Positions 15,690 through 23,681 of a stretch of 33,166 nucleotides of DNA are shown here, one piece after another; position 1 is the stretch's first letter; each line of letters opens with the position of its first letter. The stretch is from an uncultured Sphingomonas sp. (GTDB lineage Bacteria > Pseudomonadota > Alphaproteobacteria > Sphingomonadales > Sphingomonadaceae): NCBI GenBank assembly GCA_913775025.1, contig CAJYJW010000238.1:1-33166 (forward strand), read 5' to 3'. Below the pieces are notes generated by a model. It did no database searches and was not told the origin of the DNA. It saw nothing but the letters and a program-made list of their open reading frames with translations. A program made the position numbers and the translations under genes.

Positions 15690-16535
15690 TTAGTTCACCG
15701 CGATGCGCTCGTTCCGGTAGCGCCCCGGCGTAACGCCGGTGGCGCGGCGAAAGGCGAGGGAAAAGCTGCTGGGCGTTGCGAAGCCGAGGCGGGCGGCGAT
15801 CTGCTTCAACGGCAACGCCGTCTCGCCCAGCATTACGCGCGCCCGCGCCAGGCGTGCTTCTTCCACGAACTGATGGACGGTGCGCCCGGTCGTCTTGCGG
15901 AACGTGCGGACGAGATGGCCGGGGCTCATGTCCAGCAGGGCGGCGAGATCGGCGATGCGCATCCCCCCTCCATCGGCCGTCTGCACATGATCCTCCAGCC
16001 GGCGCAATTGCCACGGCGCCAGCATGCCGACGTGCCCCTGCACGCTCTGCGCGGCGCGTGCGAGATAGCGCGCCAGATCGACCCGCACCCCGGTCGCCAG
16101 TGCATCGATCAGGATGTCATGCGCGAAACCGGGCGTCATCGCCTCCCTCGCCATGCGCTGCATGGCCGCGTGGATATGCGGATCGCGAATGTCGCAGCAC
16201 AGCGCCAGATGCGAGAGGTCGCCACGATCGAAATCGGCGGGAAGGATGCCAGGCTCCATCGTGCAGGATGCGACGCGCCGCTCGCCCCCGGGCCCGCTCG
16301 CCTCGATCAGCACCCCCGCCGGCACGATCATCAGGTTCCCCAGCGCCAGGAGCCGGCTTGCGCCCGCATCCGAGCGGAACAGGCCCCGCGCGTTACGCGC
16401 CTGACCGCCGATCAGCGCCATCACGTCCCTGGGCGGTGACCGCATCTGATAGGACGGTGTTTCGTAGCGATAGGTATAGACGTGGATGCGCGCCTGATCG
16501 GTGCGTAATTCCACGCTGGACGGCGCTGTTGCCAT
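15690..16535 (-). CDS. AraC-family transcriptional regulator
   Basis: 281 residues. The C-terminal about 100 residues hold two helix-turn-helix units: MRIADLAALLDMSPGHLVRTF and, later, IAARLGFATPSSFSLAFRR followed by ATGVTPGRYRNE, the typical AraC/XylS end. The N-terminal half (about 1-165) is a sensor region without a clear recognised ligand motif. It is transcribed toward the AtuA operon and probably regulates it or the neighbouring receptor/SDR/VOC unit. GGGAGAG lies 7 bases before the ATG. The 114 bases upstream (16536-16649) contain a small ccggg/cccgg hairpin (about 16551-16566) and no gene. Confidence 0.9.
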   Translation of the reverse strand: MATAPSSVELRTDQARIHVYTYRYETPSYQMRSPPRDVMALIGGQARNARGLFRSDAGASRLLALGNLMIVPAGVLIEASGPGGERRVASCTMEPGILPADFDRGDLSHLALCCDIRDPHIHAAMQRMAREAMTPGFAHDILIDALATGVRVDLARYLARAAQSVQGHVGMLAPWQLRRLEDHVQTADGGGMRIADLAALLDMSPGHLVRTFRKTTGRTVHQFVEEARLARARVMLGETALPLKQIAARLGFATPSSFSLAFRRATGVTPGRYRNERIAVN

Positions 16536-16649
16536 GTCGAGCTCTCCCGCTGTGCCGGGTTTGCCCGGTCCATAGCATTTTGTCTGAACCGTCCTTCTAC
16601 AGGATCGGGGGATGCTTATCGATCGTCAATGATCCGCCTGCGACCAATA

Positions 16650-17162
16650 TCACGCCGACGCCGCTTTATGCGACAGGTCGATCTCGATCACCGAACCCCC
16701 TCCGCGCTCTGCGGCGGCGGCCGCGATGCCGGAATCCATCATCGCGCGCATGCCATCGCCCTCAATCAGTTCGTAATAGCTATCGCGATCATCGGGATGT
16801 TCGAGATAGGCGACGCGCACCGCATCGTTCGCGGCTTCGAACACCGGCGTCAGCCCACGCTTGACCGCCCCGACCATCGCCGCATCGAGATCCTCGACGA
16901 TCCATGCGAGATGGTGTGGCCCGCGCCTGCCGGCATAAGGCGATGGCATATGCGAAAGTGGCCGTATCAGTTCGATCTGAACCGACCCCTGATAACCCAG
17001 CGCGACGTCGATCGTGACGGTGGTCGGTGCGTCGCGATAACGGCCGTGCAGCGTGCTATTGCGAAAGATCGTCCAGGGACCGATACCCAGCGCGAGCCGC
17101 GCCGCCACCGCGGCATCGAGATCCTCGACGACATGGCCGATCTGATCGATCGTTCCGAACAT
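16650..17162 (-). CDS. VOC-family (glyoxalase/dioxygenase-fold) protein
   Basis: 170 residues with two beta-alpha-beta-beta-beta modules and a full vicinal-oxygen-chelate ligand set: His10 (QIGHVVEDLD), Glu64 (VQIELIRP), His83/84 (GPHHLAW) and Glu131 (YYELIEG). The family includes methylmalonyl-CoA epimerase, glyoxalase I and extradiol dioxygenases; the metal set with two Glu resembles epimerase/glyoxalase-like members more than dioxygenases. If the Ltp2-like enzyme releases propionyl-CoA, an epimerase role would make sense, but this is speculation. A very strong AAGGAGGT sits 5 bases before the ATG, just after a GC-rich hairpin. Confidence 0.85.
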   Translation of the reverse strand: MFGTIDQIGHVVEDLDAAVAARLALGIGPWTIFRNSTLHGRYRDAPTTVTIDVALGYQGSVQIELIRPLSHMPSPYAGRRGPHHLAWIVEDLDAAMVGAVKRGLTPVFEAANDAVRVAYLEHPDDRDSYYELIEGDGMRAMMDSGIAAAAAERGGGSVIEIDLSHKAASA

Positions 17163-17186
17163 CCCCTACCTCCTTGCCCGCCACTT

Positions 17187-17231
17187 GACGCGGCTCGCAC
17201 GATCGCCACGCTTCCGGTGCGACGCCGCGTC
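17187..17231. repeat. Strong GC-rich inverted repeat (hairpin) before the VOC gene
   Basis: Arms gacgcggctcgcac (17187-17200) and gtgcgacgccgcgtc (17217-17231) pair over 14 bp with one bulged base around a 16-base loop. It lies between the SDR stop (17280) and the ribosome site of the VOC gene. No T-run follows. It may be an mRNA processing/stability element, an attenuator or an operator. Confidence 0.55.
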
Positions 17232-17279
17232 GGCGAAGTCAGTTCAACGGCCGCACCTCCCGCCGATAAGAAGGCAGTT

Positions 17280-18086
17280 TCAGAGATAGCCGAACGCCGG
17301 CTGGGCCCGATCGGCGATCATCTTGTGCCGCCGCTCCAGCATCGGATCGAGCGCCTCGGGTTGCGGCACGATCCAATAGTCGCCGCGCGCGATCGCATCC
17401 AGCACCCGTTCCGCAAACGGCTCCGGATCCATGCCATGTTCGCCGATCATGGAACGAAGATTATCGACGAAACCCTGCGTCGCCGGATGTACCTCGCCGC
17501 TGAAAGGATCGTCGAATATGGCGGACCGGACCGGACCCGGCGCCAGCAGGCTGACGGCGATCGGCGCTTCAATCATATCGAGTTCGCCTTTCAGCGACTC
17601 GGTCAGCGCGACGACGGCGAATTTCGTCGCGCTATAGGGCGCCATCAGCGGTGCCGGGTTAAAGCCGCCGACCGATGCCGTATTGACGATGCGCGCAGCG
17701 TGGCCCGCCTTCAGCATCCGTGGCACGAATGCACGGATGCCGTTCAGCACCCCGCCCACGTTTACCGCCAGCGATGCATCCCAGCGGCGGGGTTCAATCT
17801 CCCACATCAGCCCCGTCGCCATGATGCCCGCGTTGTTGAACAGCAGATCGACGCTCTCGAGACGTTCGAAGGCTACGGCCGCCAGCCGGTCGACCGCCGC
17901 CATATCCGTCACGTCGGTTGGAACGGCGATCGCATCCGGCAATGCCTGGGCTACCTGCTCCAGCGCCTGCCGATCAAGATCGGCGAGAACCAGTCGCATG
18001 CCCCGCTTCGCCGCCTCGCGCGCGAGGCCGAGGCCGATACCACTTGCAGCGCCGGTGATGACCGCGCCCTTGCCCTCGAACGTCAT
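17280..18086 (-). CDS. Short-chain dehydrogenase/reductase
   Basis: 268 residues, classical SDR: cofactor motif GAASGIGLGLA near the N-terminus, DLDRQ after beta-2 (favouring NAD), NNAG in the middle, catalytic Ser in NTASVGGF and Tyr-x3-Lys in YSATK. Oxidises an alcohol or reduces a ketone in the cytoplasm; the substrate is unknown. It follows the TonB-dependent receptor with only two bases between stop and start, so the two share a transcript, and the product may act early on the imported compound (inference). The extended C-terminal segment (IARGDYWIVPQPEALDPMLE) is seen in SDRs acting on large hydrophobic alcohols, but this is weak. Confidence 0.92.
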   Translation of the reverse strand: MTFEGKGAVITGAASGIGLGLAREAAKRGMRLVLADLDRQALEQVAQALPDAIAVPTDVTDMAAVDRLAAVAFERLESVDLLFNNAGIMATGLMWEIEPRRWDASLAVNVGGVLNGIRAFVPRMLKAGHAARIVNTASVGGFNPAPLMAPYSATKFAVVALTESLKGELDMIEAPIAVSLLAPGPVRSAIFDDPFSGEVHPATQGFVDNLRSMIGEHGMDPEPFAERVLDAIARGDYWIVPQPEALDPMLERRHKMIADRAQPAFGYL

Positions 18087-18088
18087 GC

Positions 18089-20554
18089 TCAGAACGACAC
18101 CTTGAATTCGACGGAGACGCGGCGTGGCTCGCTGTAGAACTTGCCACCGGTGCCAAGCGCCGAGAAATCGATGCCGTAGACGACCTGATCCTCGTTGAGC
18201 AGATTCTCGCCGAGGACCGCCAGTTCACCCTTGGCGTTGCCGCCGAGGGGAATATTCGCGAGAGCCACGCGCGCATCAACGTTGTTCGTTGCCGGCGAGT
18301 CCACGTCGCGCTGGAACGGGTTCACCGCGTCGTTCGGGTAGAAATAGACGTGGCTGCGATAGGCGTAGCTGACCCGCGCCGAGATCTGGCCGAAACTCAT
18401 CGGATCGAACTGATATTCCGCCGCGACGTAGGAGTTGAACTTGGCGACGTTCGGGAATCGGGCGGTGCTCGCGATATTGCTGATGACGTTCGTATTCGGA
18501 TTGAGGAACAGGAACGTCTTATACTTCGGGTCGGTGTAGCCGAGCGAACCATTCAGCGTCAGCCCGTGGACGGGCACCGCCGTCACCTCAAGCTCTACGC
18601 CCTTGAAGTCCGCCTTGCCGGCATTGACCAGCAGGGTCGATGCCCCGCCCGTGCCGGAGGCGAACTGCGGCACCTGCAAATCGTCATACTTGCTGTAGAA
18701 TGCCGACAGGTTGACGCGCAGGCGGCGGTCGAAGAAATCGGTCTTGAAGCCGCCTTCGTAAGAGACCAGCTTTTCCGGCTGGAACGAGTTAAGAGCAAAC
18801 CGGCCGCTGGCATCGATGCTGCCCGGCGCGCGCGGGTTGAAGCCACCCGACTTATAACCGCTCGACGCCTTGGCATAGCCCAGGATCGAGGGCGTGAACT
18901 GATAGCTGGCGGAGCCGAGCCAGGACATGTTATCGAAGCTGACCCGATCCGTTCCGTTCCCAGGGTCTGGCACGCCGTTGCTGGAGTTGAGCAGGGTCAG
19001 GCGCTTCTTGTCCTTGGTGTAGCGGACGCCGCCCGTAAGCTCGAAGCCTTCCAGCGACGCGGGACGCCAGCTGATCTGCCCGAAGGCCGCGTAGGAACTG
19101 GAGCGGGACCGGTAGGCCGCCAGGGGAGACAGGTTCAGGCCGATCAGATCATACCCTTGAGCGGCGATCGCATTGGCCACGGCGACCGGAAACCCGAGAA
19201 ACGGCAGCGCGGCCGGACGCTGCACCAGCGTGAACTGCTGCTGGTTGAACTCGCTTCCCTTCTCCGTGAAATAATAGAGGCCGCCGACATAGCTGAAGTC
19301 GCCGACCTTGCCGGTCGCCTGCAATTCCTCGCTGAACTGATGCTGCCGCTGCGGATCATTCTGGCCATCGTAGGGATGCACGCTTTGCACCGAGACGAGC
19401 GTCGGCGAGGTGAAATCCACCACCGGCCCCCTCAGATCGCCCTGACCGGACAGGCTGAGGACGTTGCCGATCGCCAACTTGCGGTAACCGGTGATCGACT
19501 TGACCGTGAGCGCCGGCGCGAACTCGTAGCTCATCGTCAGGTTATGGCCCTGGCTGACGCTTTTCGCGCCGATCCGACCGTTGTAGCCGAGCTGATAGCC
19601 TTCCTTGAGGCGCTGATCCGGGCCGACAAACTGGAACGGCAGGCCGCCGTTTGCGGGCGACCGGCTGTAATAGGCCAGCGCATCCGGCGTCGCGGCGACC
19701 GTCTGGAAGAAGGCGGGGGTGCCGGTGCGGTTGTCGTAATCGAAGGCGTAACCGATCTGCAACGGACCGAAGTCCCCCCGCAAGGCCGCCGTGAGCGCAT
19801 CGACGTTCAACGCGCCCGGATCCTTGCTCTTCTTGGTATAGAAATTGTTGAAATAGCCATCCCGCTGGCGATGGTAGTAAGAGAAGGCGGCCGACACGCC
19901 CGAGTCTCCGAATTCGCCCGTGTCGATACGCCCGCGCCCGAACCAGTTGTTGCGCGTGCCGTAGCCGCCCTTGACGGTGACGCCGAACTCGTCCTGCGGC
20001 TTCTTCGACACGAGTTGGATCGCGCCGCCCGTCGTGTTGCGACCGAACAGCGTGCCTTGCGGGCCGCGCAACACCTCGATCCGCTCCAGATCGACGAGGT
20101 CGAAGATCGAGCCAGCGCTGCGCGCGACATAGACGCCATCGAGATAGACCCCGACCGCCGTATCGAGCGCAAGCGACGGGTCGGTCTGGCCAATGCCGCG
20201 GATATTGATCGACGCCGCCGAAAGCGACGAGGACTGTTGGCTTATCACCAGATTCGGCGCGACTTGCGCGATTTTATCGACCTGCGTGATATTGATCTTC
20301 TCAAGCGCGACACTGTTGAGCGCGGTGATTGAGATCGGTGTTTTCTGCAAGGATTCCGACGTCCGCCGCGCGGTTACCACGATGTCCTGAATGCCATCCT
20401 GGCCGGGGGCCGTCTGCGTAATCACATCCGCGTTCGAGGCGGCAGGCTGCGTCGTCTCCTCCACTGGCGCCAATTGCGCATGTGCGGAGACGGATGCGGT
20501 CGCCAGAACGAAGGCCGCGCTATGCAATGCCAAACGAGACTTTATGCAGGTCAT
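18089..20554 (-). CDS. TonB-dependent outer-membrane receptor
   Basis: 821 residues. A signal peptide is clear (Lys/Arg start, hydrophobic LHSAAFVLATASVSAHAQ, cleavage after AHA). The plug domain (about 50-170) begins with a TonB-box-like DIVVTARRTSESLQ and includes NIRGIGQTDPS and VEVLRGPQGTLFGRNTTGG-like sequence (here IEVLRGPQGTLFGRNTT). The rest is a beta-barrel with the usual sphingomonad landmarks (GYKSGGFNPRAPG, EKLVSYEGGFKTDFFD) and ends in phenylalanine (EFKVSF), as barrels do. It should import the island's growth substrate or a metal chelate using TonB energy. GAGGGG before the ATG. Followed at once by an SDR gene. Confidence 0.95.
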   Translation of the reverse strand: MTCIKSRLALHSAAFVLATASVSAHAQLAPVEETTQPAASNADVITQTAPGQDGIQDIVVTARRTSESLQKTPISITALNSVALEKINITQVDKIAQVAPNLVISQQSSSLSAASINIRGIGQTDPSLALDTAVGVYLDGVYVARSAGSIFDLVDLERIEVLRGPQGTLFGRNTTGGAIQLVSKKPQDEFGVTVKGGYGTRNNWFGRGRIDTGEFGDSGVSAAFSYYHRQRDGYFNNFYTKKSKDPGALNVDALTAALRGDFGPLQIGYAFDYDNRTGTPAFFQTVAATPDALAYYSRSPANGGLPFQFVGPDQRLKEGYQLGYNGRIGAKSVSQGHNLTMSYEFAPALTVKSITGYRKLAIGNVLSLSGQGDLRGPVVDFTSPTLVSVQSVHPYDGQNDPQRQHQFSEELQATGKVGDFSYVGGLYYFTEKGSEFNQQQFTLVQRPAALPFLGFPVAVANAIAAQGYDLIGLNLSPLAAYRSRSSSYAAFGQISWRPASLEGFELTGGVRYTKDKKRLTLLNSSNGVPDPGNGTDRVSFDNMSWLGSASYQFTPSILGYAKASSGYKSGGFNPRAPGSIDASGRFALNSFQPEKLVSYEGGFKTDFFDRRLRVNLSAFYSKYDDLQVPQFASGTGGASTLLVNAGKADFKGVELEVTAVPVHGLTLNGSLGYTDPKYKTFLFLNPNTNVISNIASTARFPNVAKFNSYVAAEYQFDPMSFGQISARVSYAYRSHVYFYPNDAVNPFQRDVDSPATNNVDARVALANIPLGGNAKGELAVLGENLLNEDQVVYGIDFSALGTGGKFYSEPRRVSVEFKVSF

Positions 20555-20963
20555 CCGTATCCCCTCGACGCCGGCGTGATACGCGAGCCGGCTCTCGACG
20601 TCCGCTTACGGCGGTACGGCAAGAGCGGTCAACACGATTCGCGTATTTTTAATCCTGCTTCTGTGCGCATAGCCCTGCTACAGGCAGTTTATGACGACGC
20701 GGCACAAAAAAGAGCATCGCCTGACTCTTAGGCGTAAGGTACATTGCCATTGCGCAGTATGTGGCGAGGAGTTTCGGTTATATCTTAGCAGATTTGGTCC
20801 ATGCTGGCATGGTTGCAGTGATTTGATGCACTATTTCCGACGCACGAGAAAGCTGAACAGGCCCTGACCTGCGTCCAATCGGATCAGGCCTTCATCGCCG
20901 TAATCATGGAAGACGGCGGAGGGCTTTTGCCTATTTGTTAACGCACAAGCGGAGGATGAAGGA
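20555..20963. promoter_or_regulatory. Divergent promoter region of receptor and SDR genes
   Basis: 409 bases with no credible gene and lower GC than the flanks. For the receptor (minus strand) a TTGACC hexamer sits at 20632-20627, but the -10 is poor. Symmetric elements: atacgcga at 20579-20586 with tcgcgtat at 20639-20646 flanking that hexamer; ccatgc/gcatgg at 20799-20812 with a 2-base centre; cgcct/aggcg at 20718-20734. These are candidate regulator sites for divergent control. GGAGG lies 8 bases before the SDR ATG at 20964. Confidence 0.45.
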
Positions 20964-21740
20964 ATGGAAGATGTGGGAAGCCGGTTGGCTCTGCCAGCGA
21001 CGGGCGTCGTCATCACGGGCGGTGCCTCGGGGCTCGGCCTCGCCTCCGCCCGCGCGCTCGCGGCGGTAGGCCGGCCCGTCGCGCTATGGGACCTCGATAC
21101 CGCCCGTTCGGAGGCGGCGGCGGCTGACATCATGAGCGAATTTGGCACCATCGCCTCCGGCCACGGCATCGACGTGCGTGACCTCGCGGCGATCGAGCAG
21201 GGTGCGGTGGCGACGCGGGAAAAGCTGGGCCGTGTCGGCGGACTGGTTCATTGCGCCGGCGTCGTCGATAGGGACAATCTCGACGGCATGACGGAACAGA
21301 GTTGGGACGACGGTATCGCCGTTCATCTACGCGCGCTGCCTTTTCTCATCAAAGCGTTCCTCGCCGATCTCCAGGCGTCCCCCGGCTCCGCGATCGTCGC
21401 GACGGCGTCGATCAACGCCACGCTCGGGCATGAGGTCAACCCGATCTATTCAGCAGGCAAGGGCGGCGTCCTTTCGATCGTGCGCTCGCTTGCCGATCGC
21501 CTCGGTCGGGACGGTATCCGGATCAATTCCATTTCCCCCGGCCTGATCGTGACGCCAATGATAAGGCCGACGCTGGATATGGTTGGCGCTGCCCGGTTCG
21601 AACAGCGCATTCTCCTGTCACGGCTCGGCCAGCCGGAGGAGATCGGCCGTGTCGTAAGGTTCCTGCTATCCGACGAGGCAAGCTACATCACGGCATCCGA
21701 GATCGTCGTCGACGGTGGAAACGTCTCCTCCCAGCGATGA
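20964..21740 (+). CDS. Short-chain dehydrogenase/reductase
   Basis: 258 residues, classical SDR: GGASGLGLASA (cofactor loop), DLDTAR after beta-2, HCAG in place of NNAG, catalytic Ser in TASINATLGHE, YSAGK as Tyr-x3-Lys, and the C-terminal ITASEIVVDGGNVSS typical of the family. Divergent from the TonB receptor across a 409-base regulatory gap. GGAGG fixes the ATG. Substrate unknown; the Thr-rich helix after the active site (SPGLIVTPMIRP) is standard. It probably acts on a hydroxyl or keto group of the imported compound (inference). Confidence 0.92.
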   Translation: MEDVGSRLALPATGVVITGGASGLGLASARALAAVGRPVALWDLDTARSEAAAADIMSEFGTIASGHGIDVRDLAAIEQGAVATREKLGRVGGLVHCAGVVDRDNLDGMTEQSWDDGIAVHLRALPFLIKAFLADLQASPGSAIVATASINATLGHEVNPIYSAGKGGVLSIVRSLADRLGRDGIRINSISPGLIVTPMIRPTLDMVGAARFEQRILLSRLGQPEEIGRVVRFLLSDEASYITASEIVVDGGNVSSQR

Positions 21741-22096
21741 GGCCGCGCGGCCATATCCGATGCGGAAAGAAGCTGGCGGGGCGGCTGCTCCACCTGCGCC
21801 GCGCAACTGGCATTCCGCTGATCGGGGCGGTGTATCGATGAAGTGGTGCGCGACTTGGAAGACGTGCGCCAAGCCGAAGTGCCGAAGGACGGCGCAAGGC
21901 GTAGCGGCCCGACCAGGGAGAATTCGCTTGCAGCCACCGGGCAGACCTTTGCATGCCGTGCCACGCTTCAGCCCCAGCTTGGTCTAGGTAGTCAGGCCAA
22001 CGGGTGTCCGATACCCATCGCTGCTGTCGCTCTCGCAGGGGGCGGCAGTTGCATGACGCGGTGGAGGTTTCTGGGCGTACCTTCGAGGACCGATGC
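21741..22096. other. Gene-poor stretch between convergent genes
   Basis: 356 bases between the convergent SDR and OYE-type genes. Short open frames occur on both strands but none has a ribosome site, codon bias or family resemblance, so none is called. A perfect 12-bp palindrome ggccgcgcggcc (21741-21752) follows the SDR stop directly. No T-run terminator is seen. It may be decayed coding DNA. Confidence 0.4.
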
Positions 22097-23221
22097 CTAA
22101 TTGAGACCGAGGGAAATCTGAGGTTCGAAAGGCTCCATTTGATCGAACTGCCCAAGCCTCAGCTTGCGCGCCCAGGCCGCATCGCCAAGGATTGCGCGGC
22201 CGAGCGAGACGAGATCGAATTCCCCGCGCGCCAGCCGTTCGCGTACATCGTCGAGATGGTCGAGCGCGACGGTCGCCTTCGTCGCGTAGATATTGGCTTC
22301 ACCATATTCCAGCGAGGTTTTGGCCAGCCCGATACCTCCCCCGGCGATCGTCGGCTTACCGGTGAGCGATCTTACCCAGCCCGCAAGGTTGAGGGGGCTG
22401 TCCGGAAACTCCGGCCTGAAGAAGCGGCGTTGCGAACAGTCGAACAGGTCGACACCCGCATCGACAATCGGCGCAAGCAATTCTGCAAGCTCCGTCGGCG
22501 TATTCGCCAGTCGCGCGGCATAGTCGGTCATCTTGAACTGCGACAGTCGCAGCAGGATAGGAAAATCCGCATGGGTAGCGGCGCGACATGCCGCTACGAT
22601 CTCCGCGGCGAAACGGCTGCGATCCCGCCCGTAGGCGTCGCTGCGGCGGTTGGTGCGAGACCAGAGGAACTGATCGATCAGGAAACCATGCGCGGCGTGG
22701 ATCTCGATGCCATCGAACCCGACCCGGTGGGCATCGGCGGCAGCCCGGGCGAATGCCTCGATCACCGCGTCAATATCCGCCAACGTCATCACCTGCCCGT
22801 CCTCCCGCCCGGGGCCGGCTTCCGCACCAACTTGTGCGCCGGGCAGCCAAACGCCCGAAGGGCCGATGCCGGGCAACGTCGGCGGGTTCATCGCCAACCC
22901 CTGCAGGCCGGCGTGGGCCAGTTGCGGCACGATCCGGCCGCCGGCCGCATGCACTTCTTCTACGATCCCCGCCCAGGTATCGAGGGGGCTCCCGTGAAAA
23001 TGCGGTTCGTTATCGTCGAAGGAGGATCGCGGATGACCTATGGCGGTCGCCCCCGTTACGATGAGACCAATCTCCCCCTCGGCGCGACGACGGTAGAAAC
23101 CGGCATAGGCCGCATCCGGCAAACCCCCGGGCGCGCGGCCCTGCCCCATCGGCGCCATGACGATCCGGTTCGGCAGGCTCAGCGGGCCGATCGTCATCGG
23201 CGCCAATAGCGGATCGTGCAT
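22097..23221 (-). CDS. Old yellow enzyme-family NADH:flavin oxidoreductase
   Basis: 374 residues forming a single FMN TIM barrel: MTIGPLSLPNRIVMAPMGQG at the N-terminus, IVPQLAHAG, the active-site segment IEIHAAHGFLIDQFLWSRTNRR (seen as HAAHGFLIDQFL then WSRTNRRSDAYG), and the C-terminal phosphate site with DLVSLGRAILGD. It reduces an activated C=C bond or carries out the reverse desaturation. It has no Fe-S or second FAD domain, unlike the 2465-4612 enzyme. Divergent from the HsdA-like SDR over a 460-base gap. GAGGCG lies 6 bases before the ATG. A ketosteroid or enone substrate is plausible from context only. Confidence 0.92.
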   Translation of the reverse strand: MHDPLLAPMTIGPLSLPNRIVMAPMGQGRAPGGLPDAAYAGFYRRRAEGEIGLIVTGATAIGHPRSSFDDNEPHFHGSPLDTWAGIVEEVHAAGGRIVPQLAHAGLQGLAMNPPTLPGIGPSGVWLPGAQVGAEAGPGREDGQVMTLADIDAVIEAFARAAADAHRVGFDGIEIHAAHGFLIDQFLWSRTNRRSDAYGRDRSRFAAEIVAACRAATHADFPILLRLSQFKMTDYAARLANTPTELAELLAPIVDAGVDLFDCSQRRFFRPEFPDSPLNLAGWVRSLTGKPTIAGGGIGLAKTSLEYGEANIYATKATVALDHLDDVRERLARGEFDLVSLGRAILGDAAWARKLRLGQFDQMEPFEPQISLGLN

Positions 23222-23681
23222 ATGCTCGCCTCGCGTGTCGTCTTGTCTCGGGAGTAGGAGCGGTGGCCGCCGGACGACAATAGTTGTGACGAGTCGGCGT
23301 ATCTAATTGTCGACATATTCGGCGGGGACGGCTTTGGCAGATAGTATACGAAATAGATATGCCGCTCTCGCGAGGACGCGGCTGGCACGCATAGGCTACC
23401 ATGGCGCACGATCCGGTGGGAGGCTTCATCCCTGTCGCCCGCGCATCGCCATTCGCGCTGGATCCGTTTCGACGACGGCCCGGCGGCGCGGTTGTCGAAA
23501 CGCGATGTTTCGGGCCGCTGACCTATGCCCCCACGCCGCGATCCTGCGAAATCACGGCGAAACACCGGCCCCTTCCCCAATGTCACTTTGCGTAACACGG
23601 TTTATCCCTTTATGGTTACAGCGACAAAATCATCTTACGCTCCACCACATATGCGTAATTCAACCGAAGGGATGTCATCAG
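23222..23681. promoter_or_regulatory. Divergent promoter region with repeated gcgtaa elements
   Basis: 460 bases without a credible gene. Before the HsdA-like gene, ttgcgtaa (23588-23595), ttacgc (23635-23640) and gcgtaa (23653-23658) form one inverted pair with a 12-base spacer plus an upstream copy, a layout typical of operator sites. GAAGGGAT lies 8 bases before the ATG at 23682. Left half: AT-rich patches around 23290-23360 could hold the promoter of the OYE-type gene. Confidence 0.4.

Noticed and set aside
16551-16566. Small ccggg/cccgg hairpin upstream of the AraC-type gene
   Set aside because: Only a 5-bp stem in GC-rich DNA with no T-run; too likely by chance to call a terminator.
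18350-20332. A 660-codon plus-strand frame opposite the TonB receptor
   Set aside because: Antisense shadow of the receptor; no family resemblance.
21741-22096. Possible gene remnants on either strand
   Set aside because: No domain, ribosome site or transposase motif could be recognised; described only as a gene-poor stretch.
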